From contig NZ_QOKW01000002.1 in NCBI RefSeq assembly GCF_008365375.1, forward strand, positions 186,001-250,000: a DNA stretch of 64,000 nucleotides, read 5' to 3'. Position 1 is the first letter of the stretch; each line of letters opens with the position of its first letter. Positions 19,155 to 28,466 of this stretch are shown here, one piece after another. Under the pieces are notes generated by a model that was given only the letters and a program-made list of their open reading frames with translations, did no database searches and was not told the DNA's origin. The DNA comes from Roseomonas genomospecies 6 (GTDB lineage Bacteria; Pseudomonadota; Alphaproteobacteria; Azospirillales; Azospirillaceae). The translations under genes and the position numbers were made by a program.

Positions 19155-19991
19155 CTACTTCGCCAGCTCGCGGGAGCGGTTCGCGGCGGCGGCGACGGCG
19201 CGGTCGAACAGCGGCTGAATCCCGTCCTCGGCCATCAGCACGTCCAGCGCGGCCTGGGTGGTGCCGTTGGGGCTGGTCACCGCCTTGCGCAGGTCGGCGG
19301 CGGCGGTTGGAGACTGGTGGAGCAACTCGCCCGCCCCTGCAACCGTGGCCCGCGCCAGACGCATGGCAAGATCGGCGGGCAATCCGGCGGCCTCACCGGC
19401 CTTCGCCATGGCCTCCACCATCAGGAAGACGTAGGCGGGGCCGCTGCCGGACACGGCGGTCACCGGGTCCAGGAGCGACTCGTCATCGACCCAGGCGACG
19501 TCGCCCACCGCGCGCAGCAGCGAATCGCACAGCGTCTTCTGCGCCCCGGTCACCACCGGGTTGCCGACGGCGACGGTCATTCCGCGCCCGATGGCGGCGG
19601 GGGTGTTGGGCATGGAGCGGACGATGGCCGCCCCCTCCCCCAGCGCGGATTCGAAGGAGGCGATGGTCTTGCCGGCGGCGACGGACAGGAACACCGTGCC
19701 GGGGCGGACCAGCGCCCGGTAGGCCGGAAGGACCGAGTCCATCACCTGCGGCTTCACCGCCAGGACCACCACGTCGGGCACGAAGGTGGAGGGGACGGCG
19801 TCCGGCGCGCTCGCCAGGAAGACGGCGGGGTTGCCGCGCAGGGATTCCGGCAGGCCCGCCGGCTCGACCACGGCGACGCTGGACGCGATGCCGGCCTTCA
19901 GCCAGCCGTCGAGCATCGCGCCGCCCATCTTGCCGCAGCCGGCCAGAAGCAATGCGCAACCCTGCGCCCGACCTTCAGCCATGACGGTCAT
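19155..19991 (-). CDS. proC: Pyrroline-5-carboxylate reductase
   Basis: ProC reduces pyrroline-5-carboxylate to proline using NAD(P)H. The 278-residue product has the N-terminal Rossmann motif (LLAGCGKMGGAMLDGW), VLAVKPQVMDSVL and SMPNTPAAIGRGM, and the C-terminal signature VSGSGPAYVFLMVEAM. The ATG at 19991 overlaps the upstream ybjN stop (ATGA). A second in-frame ATG lies at 19982 and cannot be excluded. It sits in a leftward ybjN-proC-ybaK cluster. Confidence 0.96.
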   Translation of the reverse strand: MTVMAEGRAQGCALLLAGCGKMGGAMLDGWLKAGIASSVAVVEPAGLPESLRGNPAVFLASAPDAVPSTFVPDVVVLAVKPQVMDSVLPAYRALVRPGTVFLSVAAGKTIASFESALGEGAAIVRSMPNTPAAIGRGMTVAVGNPVVTGAQKTLCDSLLRAVGDVAWVDDESLLDPVTAVSGSGPAYVFLMVEAMAKAGEAAGLPADLAMRLARATVAGAGELLHQSPTAAADLRKAVTSPNGTTQAALDVLMAEDGIQPLFDRAVAAAANRSRELAK

Positions 19992-20491
19992 GCCTCACCG
20001 GCGGTGTCCAGGATGGCGGCCGAGACCGCCTCCGACGCCGACTTGCCGCCCCAGATCACGAACTGGAAGGCGGGATAGAAGCGCTCACACTCCGACAGGG
20101 CGATCTCCACGAGGTCTTCCAACTGCTCCACCGTCGCGCCGCGCGAGCCGCGCAGCAGCATGGTCTGGCGGAACATCGGGGTGTACTCCTCCGCGCAGAC
20201 GTCGAAATGGCCCAGCCACATGCGCGCGTTCACCTCCGCCAGAAGATCGTTGACGGAGGAGCGGCGCGCCGCCGGGACCTTCATGTCGAACTGGCAGGAG
20301 AACTGCATCGCGCTGACGTCGGACTGCCAGACGAAATAGAGCCGGTAATCGCACCAGCGTCCGCCGATCTCGACGATGAGTTCATCCTCGCCGGCCCGCT
20401 CGAAGGGCCATTCGTTGGCGGTGACGATCTCCTCGACGATGTCCAGGGGATTGTGCGCGGAAGAGGGGGTGTCGACGGCAACAGCCGACAT
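19988..20491 (-). CDS. YbjN domain-containing protein
   Basis: The 167-residue protein belongs to the YbjN family, a type III chaperone-like fold of unclear role. The segments WCDYRLYFVWQSDV, MQFSCQFDMKVP and LLAEVNARMWLGHFD are typical of the alphaproteobacterial group encoded next to proC. A very strong ribosome site (AGGAGG) lies upstream of the ATG at 20491, so the longer frame is rejected. It is translationally coupled to proC through a 4-bp overlap. Confidence 0.9.
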   Translation of the reverse strand: MSAVAVDTPSSAHNPLDIVEEIVTANEWPFERAGEDELIVEIGGRWCDYRLYFVWQSDVSAMQFSCQFDMKVPAARRSSVNDLLAEVNARMWLGHFDVCAEEYTPMFRQTMLLRGSRGATVEQLEDLVEIALSECERFYPAFQFVIWGGKSASEAVSAAILDTAGEA

Positions 20492-20690
20492 GTCGGCGTC
20501 CTCCTGTAAAGGCGCGGTGGACGGAACCGCCCCGGGGCCGGTCCGCCTTCGCGCAAGAAGGGGAGCCCCGAGATGTTGTGGCTGGCAGCCGGATGGGTAC
20601 CACCTGACGCACCGTGCCAAAAGGGTCTGGCCGGCGCAACTGGTTTTCGGCGGTGCATCCGTGAAGGAACGGAGGGGTGACGTGGCCGGA

Positions 20691-21032
20691 TCAGACCGGC
20701 CCCATGCCCCCTCCGGCAATGGGGCCGACCGCGGGAGCGGCGGCGGGGGCGTCCGGCGCCGGCTTGGGCTCGTGCCCGGCTTTCAGGCCGGCCACCGTGG
20801 CCTCCAGCGCGGCGAGCCGCTCGGCCATGGCTTCCTGCTCCTCGCGGGCCTTCGCGGCCATGGCGCGGACGGCCTCGTATTCCTCGCGGCTCACCACGTC
20901 CATCCGCGACAGAACGCGCTCGAACTGCTGGCGCATCTGCGCCTCAGCTTCCTCGCGCAGGGACGACAGCGCGCCGAGCGCGCCGCCCGCGACGCGGGCC
21001 AGATCGTCCAGAATCTTATTGTCCACCTGCAT
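20691..21032 (-). CDS. ubiK: UbiK family ubiquinone biosynthesis accessory factor (YqiC/BMFP)
   Basis: The 113-residue protein has the UbiK/YqiC arrangement: an amphipathic N-terminal helix (DNKILDDLARVAGGALGAL), a long coiled coil, and a variable C-terminal tail, here rich in Pro, Ala and Gly. UbiK helps assemble the ubiquinone biosynthesis complex and interacts with membranes. ubiX, another gene of the same pathway, is encoded about 7 kb away. Its placement upstream of ybjN-proC is a familiar alphaproteobacterial order. Confidence 0.85.
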   Translation of the reverse strand: MQVDNKILDDLARVAGGALGALSSLREEAEAQMRQQFERVLSRMDVVSREEYEAVRAMAAKAREEQEAMAERLAALEATVAGLKAGHEPKPAPDAPAAAPAVGPIAGGGMGPV

Positions 21033-21126
21033 CGACTCAAAATCCGCTTCTTGTCTGCCGCATTATGGGACCCGACCCACAGAACTTCAACGGGCTTGGA
21101 CGCGATGCGTCACGGGACCACCCCTC

Positions 21127-24100
21127 TCAACGCCGCAACCCGTCGATCAGTCCCTTCAAAAGCGCGTCGGGCTTCGGGGTTCCCCCGCCGCCGCCCGGAA
21201 GCGGCAGATCCTTGGGCACGACCCTGTTCAGAAGCCCCTCGGCGGCGCGGCGGGCGAAATACTCCTGCACCTCCTGCATCTCGAAGGAACGGGTCGGCTT
21301 GTCCAGCGGGCCGGTCAGGCGGACGGTCAGCGGCGGCAGCGCCTGATCGGACTGGACGGTCAGGCGGACGCGCATGTCGATGGTCTGCGCCGGCAGGTCG
21401 ACCTGCCCCGCCGCCGTCCCCTCGCCCAGGTCGGAGGTCAGGCGCATGTCCTCCGTCCGCGCCACGCCCTTGTCGATGGCGAAGCTGCCGTCCAGACGGG
21501 CGAAGCGGGTCTCGCCGCCCTGAAGCCCGCCCATCACCGCGCCGAGAAGCTCCTGCGGGCGCTCCAGCCTGGTCAGCCGGTCGCGCAGGGCACCCAGGTC
21601 GAAACCGCGGAGCAGGCCGTCGCGGGCGTTGATCCGGCCATGGCCGGACAGCGCCCTCAGCATGGCGTCGCCGCCAGCCCCGCTGGTGGACAGGTTGGCC
21701 TCGGCGTCCAGAACACCCCCGGCGATCTCCAGCGCCCCTCCGCCCAAGCCGCTGCCCACCGCCTCGGCGAGCTTGGCCTTGGACAGGGTGACGGTGGCCT
21801 CCGCGGTCGGCGTCCGGTCGCCCGGAGCGGCCAGCCGCCCGGTGGCGCCGAGATGGCCGCCCATCAGGCCGCCGTCGAACCGCTCCACCGTCAGCACCCC
21901 ATTCATCACGGTGGCGCGCAGGGCTGGATTCTCGATCCGCGTCCCGCCTTTCACCAGCGCCGAGGAGGTCAGAACCAGACGCCCGTCGAAGCGGCGCAGC
22001 CAGCCGAACTCCGCCGTACCGGCGGCGGCGGGCGCGGTGGGGGATGCCGCGTCCGCCGTGGTGGCGGGTGGCGGGGCGGCGGGTGGTGGGGCGGCGGGAC
22101 GGGAGGCCGCGGCGGGGAGCGCCGCCAGACGGTCCAGTTCCAGGTCGCCGGTCTGAAGTTCGGCCTCCACGCGCGGCTTGCCGCCGTTCAGATCGGCGCC
22201 GGCCTTTCCCTTGACCGTGACGCCGGCCAGAACGCCCTGGATGTTGCCCAGCGTGAAGGCCTTCCGCGTCCCCGCCAGCTCCGTGTAGAGGTCCATCTGC
22301 CCAAAGGAACCGGAGACCGCATCATCGGCGAACAAACTGGCGAGCCGGGCTATCTCCGGGTGCTTGGCGCGCAGTTTCAGGTCGGCGGAGACGTCCTTCT
22401 CGACGTTCAGCAGCGCGCCCCCGGCCTCCAGCGAGCCGCCCGCCGCGTCGAGCCCAAGCTCGACCGCCAGACGCTCGGCGTCGCCGGACAGGCGGGCCTG
22501 GGCCTTCACCGCGCCCAACCGCCCCGGCGCCGGTGCGCCTTCCGGCCAGGGAACGGCGCGAGCCAGCCCTTCCAGGCTGGCGGCCTCGGCGTTCAGAGTC
22601 AGGTGCGCGCCGCGCAACGGCTCCAGACCGGCGATCTGCCCGTCCAGACGGAGCTTCATCCCGGCGGCGTCCTCCACCTTCGCTTCCTTGATTGACAGGG
22701 CACCGCCCGCGGCGGTGGCGTCCAGCCGCAGCCCGTGGACCGGCGTGTTGCGCACGGTCAATTGCCCCACCGACAGTTCGAGATTCGCGTCCACGCCGGC
22801 CAACAGCCGGGCCGGCGTCATCGGCGGACGTCCGTTGCGCGCGGGCGCCGGGGCCATGGCGGTCCCCGCCGGAGCGGTGGCTGGAGCGGCGGGCGCCGCC
22901 TGGGTATCCGCGTTGCCGGCCGGTTGGGGCAGATAGGCGTCGAGATTCAGCCGGTCGAGGTCGAGCCGCGCGCCGAAGGCGGGCCGTCCGCGGTCGACAT
23001 AGGCGACGGCGCCGGTCAGGCGGCTGGCGTCCACCCGCAAGTCCAGCCCGTTCACGTCCACCCGTCCGGGCCGCCCCTGAACCTGCGCGGCGACCGAGGC
23101 GCGGCGCAGCCGGTCCGCGGGCACGGCGCGCACGTCCACCTTCAGCCATTCCAGCAGGGCGCGCAGATTGTCGGCGTTGGCCTCCATCCGCAGGTTGAGG
23201 TTCGGCTGGCCGTTGGCCGCGGCCAGTTCGCCCGCCGCCACGATGTCGGACCCGCCGGGCAGCAGGGCGCTGAACCGGTCGATGTTCAGCGTGCCGCCGG
23301 ACAGGCTGGCCTCGACACGCCCCTGGCGGACCACGCCGCCGTTGTAGGTGATGCCGTCCACCGCGAGGTCGAGCTTGGCGTCGAACGCGTCCGGCAGGGC
23401 GAATGTGCCGCCACCGGCTGCGGGCGTGGGCGCGCCGTTCGGCGGCTGGACACCCTTGGCCGCGGTGCCGTTGCGCGGCGGCGCCGGCGGGGTTGAGGAT
23501 TCCGCACCGGACCTGCCTCCGGAACCGGCGCGGTCCAGCCAGGCGTCGAGGTCGAGCCGGTTGAGGGCCAGCGTCACCTCCGCCCGGGCGGGGGTGCCGG
23601 TGCGCAGCGTCGCTGTGCCGGTGGCGCGCGTGTCGCCGAGTTGCCCTTCCAGATTGGTGAAGCTGGCTCCCGCCGGGGACGCTTCGACCGCCGTGCGGAT
23701 GCCGAAGGGCTGGGCGAGCAGCGCGTCGGTTCCCTTGCCCTCGCCGTTCGCCGAACCGCCGCGGACGAGAGCCAGCGCGCGGGCCAGATCGCTGCCCTCG
23801 GCGCGCAGGTCGCCCTGGGCGCGCGATCCGCCGTTGCCCGGCGGGTTGGTGACGATTCCGGCGAAGCGCAGCGTGGCGTCGGTGTCGGCCATGGACAGCG
23901 AGGCCCGGACCTGGACCGCGGCGCCGTCGATCAGGCGGCTGACGAACATCTCCCCGCGCAGCGGCACGCCGCGCGCGCGGAAGCTGCCCTGCCCCTGGAA
24001 CGGACCGGTGAAGCTGCCGGCGACGATCCGCGCGTCGAGCCGGTCGATGACCTCCGATTGCCCGGTGCGGGCGTCGCGGTACAGGATCGTGCCGTTCTCC

Positions 24101-24570
24101 ACCGTCACCTGATCGAAGCTGACCGCGGAGGCCAGCCCATCGCCGGACCCGCCCGAGCCGTCCGCCGGACGCCCGGCACCGGCGGGCGACAGGTCCCAGT
24201 TGAGGCGTCCGTCCGGCAGCGTTTCGAAGAGGAAGGTGGGGTCGATCAGCCGGATGCTCTGCACCTGGATGTGGCCGCCGAGCAGCGGGCCGAGCGCGAC
24301 GCGGACGTCCAGCTCCTTCAGGCGGGCCATGTCCTCCTCCGACCCGCCGGGCGCGTTGGCCAGCCGCGCGTCGCGCACCGTCAACGCCGGGGCCGGCAGC
24401 AGCGACAGGCCGATGTCGCCCTTCAGCTCCACCTTGCGGCCCGTGGCGGCGGACACCCTCTCCGCGATCTGGGCCTTGTAGGCGTTCCAATCGATCACGC
24501 TGGGCACGATGAGCACCGCAGCCACGAGAAGGCCGACGAGAACCAGAGCAGCGATCAGGAATTTCTTCAC
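21127..24570 (-). CDS. AsmA family protein (large envelope protein)
   Basis: The 1147-residue product has one N-terminal membrane anchor (KKFLIAALVLVGLLVAAVLI) and a very long periplasmic part, with the AsmA N-domain (VIDWNAYKAQIAERVSAATG, VELKGDIGLSLLPAPALTV) and a C-terminal AsmA_2 region (GHGRINARDGLLRGFDLGAL). AsmA-like proteins are implicated in outer-membrane assembly and in phospholipid transport between membranes. The internal repeat-like segments carry Pro/Ala/Thr-rich linkers. I chose a GTG start at 24570, which puts a basic residue pair right before the anchor. A TTG 54 bp upstream is a less likely alternative. Confidence 0.88.
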   Translation of the reverse strand: MKKFLIAALVLVGLLVAAVLIVPSVIDWNAYKAQIAERVSAATGRKVELKGDIGLSLLPAPALTVRDARLANAPGGSEEDMARLKELDVRVALGPLLGGHIQVQSIRLIDPTFLFETLPDGRLNWDLSPAGAGRPADGSGGSGDGLASAVSFDQVTVENGTILYRDARTGQSEVIDRLDARIVAGSFTGPFQGQGSFRARGVPLRGEMFVSRLIDGAAVQVRASLSMADTDATLRFAGIVTNPPGNGGSRAQGDLRAEGSDLARALALVRGGSANGEGKGTDALLAQPFGIRTAVEASPAGASFTNLEGQLGDTRATGTATLRTGTPARAEVTLALNRLDLDAWLDRAGSGGRSGAESSTPPAPPRNGTAAKGVQPPNGAPTPAAGGGTFALPDAFDAKLDLAVDGITYNGGVVRQGRVEASLSGGTLNIDRFSALLPGGSDIVAAGELAAANGQPNLNLRMEANADNLRALLEWLKVDVRAVPADRLRRASVAAQVQGRPGRVDVNGLDLRVDASRLTGAVAYVDRGRPAFGARLDLDRLNLDAYLPQPAGNADTQAAPAAPATAPAGTAMAPAPARNGRPPMTPARLLAGVDANLELSVGQLTVRNTPVHGLRLDATAAGGALSIKEAKVEDAAGMKLRLDGQIAGLEPLRGAHLTLNAEAASLEGLARAVPWPEGAPAPGRLGAVKAQARLSGDAERLAVELGLDAAGGSLEAGGALLNVEKDVSADLKLRAKHPEIARLASLFADDAVSGSFGQMDLYTELAGTRKAFTLGNIQGVLAGVTVKGKAGADLNGGKPRVEAELQTGDLELDRLAALPAAASRPAAPPPAAPPPATTADAASPTAPAAAGTAEFGWLRRFDGRLVLTSSALVKGGTRIENPALRATVMNGVLTVERFDGGLMGGHLGATGRLAAPGDRTPTAEATVTLSKAKLAEAVGSGLGGGALEIAGGVLDAEANLSTSGAGGDAMLRALSGHGRINARDGLLRGFDLGALRDRLTRLERPQELLGAVMGGLQGGETRFARLDGSFAIDKGVARTEDMRLTSDLGEGTAAGQVDLPAQTIDMRVRLTVQSDQALPPLTVRLTGPLDKPTRSFEMQEVQEYFARRAAEGLLNRVVPKDLPLPGGGGGTPKPDALLKGLIDGLRR

Positions 24571-24775
24571 CGGTTGACCCGCCTTCCCCACCGTTCGGCT
24601 GTTGAGTCGCCGTATCTTTGCCAAAAGCCGAGAGAATCGACGGCGCCCGCCCCGGCCTTCCGGGAGGCGCCGTGTTCCGTTAAGCTATCGCCCCAAAGGA
24701 AAACAAGCAATTTGGGCATTCCAACGGCTGATGTCGTCCGAAGGACGAAATGCCCCGCGCCCCGGAGATGCGCCC

Positions 24776-24952
24776 ATGGCCGATATCGTCAACCTGAACC
24801 GCTTCCGAAAGATGCGCCTGAAGGAGGAGCGTGAAAAGACCGCCGAGGAGAACCGCATCCGCTTCGGACGCACCAAGGCCGAAAAGCTCCGCGACCGCCA
24901 GGATGCCGAGCGCCGCGCGGCGGATCTCGACGGCAAGAAGGTCGAGGAGTAA
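24776..24952 (+). CDS. DUF4169 family small protein
   Basis: The 58-residue, highly charged protein starts MADIVNLNRFRKM and contains FGRTKAEK, the typical sequence of the DUF4169 family of alphaproteobacteria. Its function is unknown. It is mostly helical with many Arg, Lys and Glu residues. It is divergent from the AsmA gene, across about 205 bp that must hold both promoters. Confidence 0.85.
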   Translation: MADIVNLNRFRKMRLKEEREKTAEENRIRFGRTKAEKLRDRQDAERRAADLDGKKVEE

Positions 24953-25095
24953 CGGCCCAGCCCGTGCTTTGGTATCGCTTTTGTGACAATTGGCAACCCG
25001 GACAGTTCGTCCATAAGACAATCTGGAACGCTGCGGATCGCTTTGCTACAGTTGCCCCTCGAGAGGCGCAAAGGGCAAAGAGGAGGACCATCATC

Positions 25096-25935
25096 ATGGT
25101 CGACATGTCGTCTCACCGCGGTGCGTCCCAGTTCCATCGGCCGATCCGGCGCAAGGAACCGTCCGAGTTCCACAAGCCGGCTTCCTATCTTCCGCGAATC
25201 CGCAGTGTCGACGTCGACCGCCCCTGGGTGTGGCTGAGCGCGGGCTGGCGCGACATGTGCGCGAGCCCGGGGATCAGCATCGCCTACGGGCTTCTGGCGG
25301 TCATCTCCAGCTTCGTGCTGGTGGCCGGGCTGGCGATGTACGACATGCAGTATCTGGTTCTGCCGATGGCGGCGGGCTTCATGCTGCTGGGGCCGGTCTT
25401 CGCGGTCGGCCTGTACGAGACCAGCCGCCTGCTGGAACGGGGGGAGAAGCCGACCCTGATGAAGGTGGCCGGCGCCTACCGCCGCAACGGCGTGCAGATC
25501 GCCGGGATCGGGCTGGCGCTGATGCTGGCGATGCTGGCCTGGATACGAATCGCCTTCCTGCTCTTCGCGCTGTTCTTCGCGACGGAGCCGCCGGCCTTCG
25601 ACCAGCTCGTCGACCGGATCTTCTTCTCGTCCCAGACGATCCCGTTCCTGCTGACCGGAACCATCGTGGGCGGAATCATCGCCACGGCGGTCTTCGCCAT
25701 CAGCGTGGTGTCGATCCCGATGCTGCTGGACCGCGACACCGACACCTTCACCGCCATGGCCACCAGCGTCGCGGTTCTGCGCGGGAATCTGCGGACCATG
25801 GCCGGCTGGGCCTTCCTGATCGTGCTGTTCATGGCGGCGGGGATGGTCACCGGCTTCCTGGGTCTGGCGCTGGCCCTGCCGCTGATCGGCCACGCCTCCT
25901 GGCACTGCTACCGCGATCTGGTCGGCGCGGACTGA
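25096..25935 (+). CDS. DUF2189 family membrane protein
   Basis: The 279-residue product has a polar N-terminal tail followed by about six hydrophobic helices (for example GISIAYGLLAVISSFVLV and MAGWAFLIVLFMAAGMVTG). It matches the DUF2189 family of inner-membrane proteins of unknown function; the conserved RPWVWLSAGWRDM segment precedes the first helix. A strong GAGGAGG ribosome site supports the ATG at 25096. A bidirectional hairpin separates it from the convergent DUF1192 gene. Confidence 0.88.
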   Translation: MVDMSSHRGASQFHRPIRRKEPSEFHKPASYLPRIRSVDVDRPWVWLSAGWRDMCASPGISIAYGLLAVISSFVLVAGLAMYDMQYLVLPMAAGFMLLGPVFAVGLYETSRLLERGEKPTLMKVAGAYRRNGVQIAGIGLALMLAMLAWIRIAFLLFALFFATEPPAFDQLVDRIFFSSQTIPFLLTGTIVGGIIATAVFAISVVSIPMLLDRDTDTFTAMATSVAVLRGNLRTMAGWAFLIVLFMAAGMVTGFLGLALALPLIGHASWHCYRDLVGAD

Positions 25936-25949
25936 GGTTGCGCGTCCGG

Positions 25950-25980
25950 ACGCCCCTCTTCCCATCCGGGAGAGGGGCGT
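25950..25980. terminator. Bidirectional hairpin terminator
   Basis: Arms of about 13 bp (ACGCCCCTCTTCCC and GGGAGAGGGGCGT) with a short loop sit between convergent DUF2189 and DUF1192 genes. They would end both transcripts. The arm contains the CCTCT(C/T)CCC unit seen in other hairpins here. Confidence 0.8.
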
Positions 25981-25989
25981 TTCCCAATG

Positions 25990-26178
25990 TCAGGACGATT
26001 TCTTGAAAAAGGCCTCCGCGGCGTTCTTCTGCGCCTCCTTCGCGGCGATGGCGGCGCGGGCGCGGGCGATCTCGGCCTCCAGCCCGGCGATGTAGTCCTT
26101 CAACTCCGCCACGCCCAGCGCGGTCAGGTCCTTCGGCACCGGCTTGGCCTTGCGCGGCTCCAGATCGTCGATGTCCAT
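25990..26178 (-). CDS. DUF1192 family small protein
   Basis: The 62-residue product (MDIDDLEPRK...) matches DUF1192, a short alphaproteobacterial family with a conserved acidic N-terminus, LGVAELKDYIAGLEAEIARA coiled-coil segment and a basic tail. Its function is unknown. A GGAAGGAG ribosome site lies directly upstream. It is divergent from the quinone oxidoreductase gene. Confidence 0.88.
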   Translation of the reverse strand: MDIDDLEPRKAKPVPKDLTALGVAELKDYIAGLEAEIARARAAIAAKEAQKNAAEAFFKKSS

Positions 26179-26382
26179 GGGCTTCTCCTTCCGCCGTCGC
26201 GCATCCCTGCCCCGCGCCGTCCGCTTCCCGCCCACCGGAAAGCCCGGCGGCGCGTGCTTGTCAGCGCCGGTCGGGAATTCTAACTTTGGACGCCTGCGGA
26301 CACAAACGGCCCGGCCCGGGACCCGGATCGGCGGCGGCCGGATTGGTGGACACCGCGTCAACGAGGAATGGGGGAGGACACC

Positions 26383-27390
26383 ATGGGCATCGCCCTGCCG
26401 GACAGCATGACCTGCGTTGAGATTTCGCAACCCGGCGGCCCGGAGGTCCTGCGCACCGTGCGGCGCCCGGCCCCGGTGCCCGGCCCCGGCGAGGTCCTGG
26501 TGGCGGTGGAGGCGGCGGGCGTCAACCGTCCGGACATGCTGCAGCGCCAGGGCCGCTACGACCCGCCGCCGGGCGCCTCCGACCTGCCCGGCCTGGAGAT
26601 CGCCGGACGCGTCGTCGCGCTGGGCGAAGGGGTGACGGACTGGGCCGCCGACGACGCGGTCTGCGCGCTGATTTCCGGTGGCGGCTACGCCCAGTATTGC
26701 GCGGTTCCGGCGCCGCAGCTCCTGCCCGTCCCGAAGGGCTATGGCATGGTCGAGGCCGCCGCCGTGCCGGAGACCTTCTTCACCGTCTGGACCAACGTGT
26801 TCGAGCGCGGCGCCCTGAAGCCCGGCGAGACGCTGCTGGTCCATGGCGGCTCCAGCGGCATCGGCACCACGGCCATCCAGCTCGCCAAGGCCTTCGGCGC
26901 CAAGGTCTTCACCACCGCCGGCAGCGCCGAGAAGTGCCGCGCCTGCGAGGAACTCGGCGCCGACCGCGCCATCGACTACAAGACCGAGGATTTCGCCGCC
27001 GTCATCCAGAAGGAAACCGGCGGGCGCGGCGTGGACGTGGTGCTGGACATGGTGGGCGGCGACTACATCGCCCGCGATATCGGCATCATGGCCCCGGACG
27101 GGCGGCACGTCTCCATCGCCTTCCTCCAGGGGCCGAAGGTCTCCATCAACATGTTCCCGGTGATGACCAAGCGTCTGACCCTCACCGGCTCCACCCTGCG
27201 CGCCCGCTCGGTGGAGGAGAAGGGCCGCATCGCCGCCGCCCTGCGCGGGAAGGTCTGGCCGCTGCTGGAAGCCGGCACGGTCAAGCCGGTGATCCACAAG
27301 GTCTTCACGCTGGAGCAGGCCGCCGAGGCGCACGCGCTGATGGAATCCAGCGCGCACATCGGCAAGATCGTCATGACGGTTGGCGGCTGA
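26383..27390 (+). CDS. NAD(P)H-quinone oxidoreductase, zinc-independent MDR
   Basis: The 335-residue product belongs to the quinone oxidoreductase/PIG3 group of the medium-chain dehydrogenase family and would reduce quinones with NADPH. VNRPDMLQRQGRYDPPPGAS is the typical PIG3 substrate-side block, and LLVHGGSSGIGTTAIQLAK is the nucleotide-binding motif. The zinc ligands of the alcohol dehydrogenases are absent. The start at 26383 has GGGGGAGG just upstream; ATG codons at 26368 and 26407 are alternatives. Confidence 0.92.
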   Translation: MGIALPDSMTCVEISQPGGPEVLRTVRRPAPVPGPGEVLVAVEAAGVNRPDMLQRQGRYDPPPGASDLPGLEIAGRVVALGEGVTDWAADDAVCALISGGGYAQYCAVPAPQLLPVPKGYGMVEAAAVPETFFTVWTNVFERGALKPGETLLVHGGSSGIGTTAIQLAKAFGAKVFTTAGSAEKCRACEELGADRAIDYKTEDFAAVIQKETGGRGVDVVLDMVGGDYIARDIGIMAPDGRHVSIAFLQGPKVSINMFPVMTKRLTLTGSTLRARSVEEKGRIAAALRGKVWPLLEAGTVKPVIHKVFTLEQAAEAHALMESSAHIGKIVMTVGG

Positions 27391-27695
27391 TCGCCGCCGG
27401 CGCGAACCGTTGGCTTGCGAAGGGAATTCCGCGGCATCACAGCCTGGAATTCCCTTTCAAGCATTTTTTTCGCCTCATTCTTGTTTGCGAACCGCGGGGT
27501 GGGCTTGCTAAAGCGCGCCAAGACGGTTAGCAGAGGATCGGCGTCCGGGTTTTCCCGGCCGCCTGCCCGAGCACGCTTACATCGACCGGTTCCGGCCCTA
27601 TATGGAGGGCGACGCTCGGGACTGTCCGGTAAAGTATGGCCGATCGCCCCAGCCGCCAGCGGGTGCGGTCGGGTTGGAGTTTGTCAGGAGGGACG
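27391..27695. other. Gene-free stretch upstream of trcR
   Basis: This 305-bp gap holds the terminator of the quinone oxidoreductase gene at its start and, further on, the trcR leader. I see no supported reading frame. The trcR promoter is expected here, but no clear -35/-10 pair stands out. Confidence 0.5.
27420..27470 (+). terminator. Rho-independent terminator after quinone oxidoreductase
   Basis: Perfect 11-bp arms AAGGGAATTCC and GGAATTCCCTT, with a 15-nt loop, are followed by a run of seven T residues (27464-27470) 7 nt later. The distance is slightly long but the structure is otherwise classical. Confidence 0.75.
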
Positions 27696-28313
27696 ATGGC
27701 ACTGCCCTTGATGCCGAAAGCGACGGCCGTCTGGCTGGTCGAGAACACATCCTTGACCTTCGAGCAGATCGCCGCCTTCTGCGGCCTGCATTCCCTGGAG
27801 GTCCAGGCCATCGCCGATGGCGAGGTGGCGGTCGGCATGGTCGGGCTGGACCCGGTGGCCAACGGTCAGTTGACCAAGGCCGAGATCGAACGGTGCGAGC
27901 GCAACCAGGATCTGCGCCTGAAGCTGCTGGTCCCCGACCTGCCGCTGCCGGCCGCCCGGTCCAAGGGGCCGCGCTACACCCCGATCACCAAGCGCGGCGA
28001 CAAGCCGGACGCCATCTCCTGGCTGCTGAAGCACCATCCGGAGCTGTCGGACGCGCAGCTCTGCCGTCTGATCGGCACGACCAAGCCGACCATCGCGGCG
28101 GTGCGCGACCGCACGCACTGGAACGCGCCGAACATCAAGCCGCGCAACCCCGTGCTGCTCGGCCTGTGCACCCAGCGGGAGCTTGAGGAGGCCCTGGCCC
28201 TGGCCGTCCGCCGCGGCGGCGTTCCGCTGTCCCAGGAGGAGCGCGAGGCGCAGGACGGCGAGGAAGGCTACGGCGACGAGTCGCCCTATTCGGAGCGGGA
28301 AGAGGCGCGCTGA
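27696..28313 (+). CDS. trcR: Cell cycle transcriptional regulator TrcR (DUF1013)
   Basis: The 205-residue protein matches DUF1013, annotated TrcR in alphaproteobacteria, where it is linked to cell cycle gene control. Two helix-turn-helix-like regions are visible: TSLTFEQIAAFCGLHSLEVQAIADGE near the N-terminus is split here into TSLTFEQIAAFCGLHSLEV and its continuation, and LSDAQLCRLIGTTKPTIAAV in the middle. The conserved RSKGPRYTPITKRGDKPDAI segment lies between them and the C-terminal tail is acidic. The ATG at 27696 is preceded by CAGGAGGG. A hairpin terminator follows directly, so it is probably monocistronic. Confidence 0.88.
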   Translation: MALPLMPKATAVWLVENTSLTFEQIAAFCGLHSLEVQAIADGEVAVGMVGLDPVANGQLTKAEIERCERNQDLRLKLLVPDLPLPAARSKGPRYTPITKRGDKPDAISWLLKHHPELSDAQLCRLIGTTKPTIAAVRDRTHWNAPNIKPRNPVLLGLCTQRELEEALALAVRRGGVPLSQEEREAQDGEEGYGDESPYSEREEAR

Positions 28314-28327
28314 CGCCGCCTCCCCGG

Positions 28328-28362
28328 CCCCTCTCCCCCGGCGGGAGGGGGGCTTTTCTTTT
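28328..28362 (+). terminator. Rho-independent terminator after trcR
   Basis: A GC-rich stem (CCCCTCTCCC paired with GGGAGGGGGG, one wobble) is followed by TTTTCTTTT, right after the trcR stop. The arm again contains CCCTCTCCC. Confidence 0.88.
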
Positions 28363-28466
28363 GCGCCGGAGAAACTCCTGTCGTTGAAGACGGGGGCGGC
28401 CCGTTCCTCCCCGCCCCCGCGTTGCGCGCTCTGGACGCCGCGCCGCCCGCGCGCTACATCTCGGGC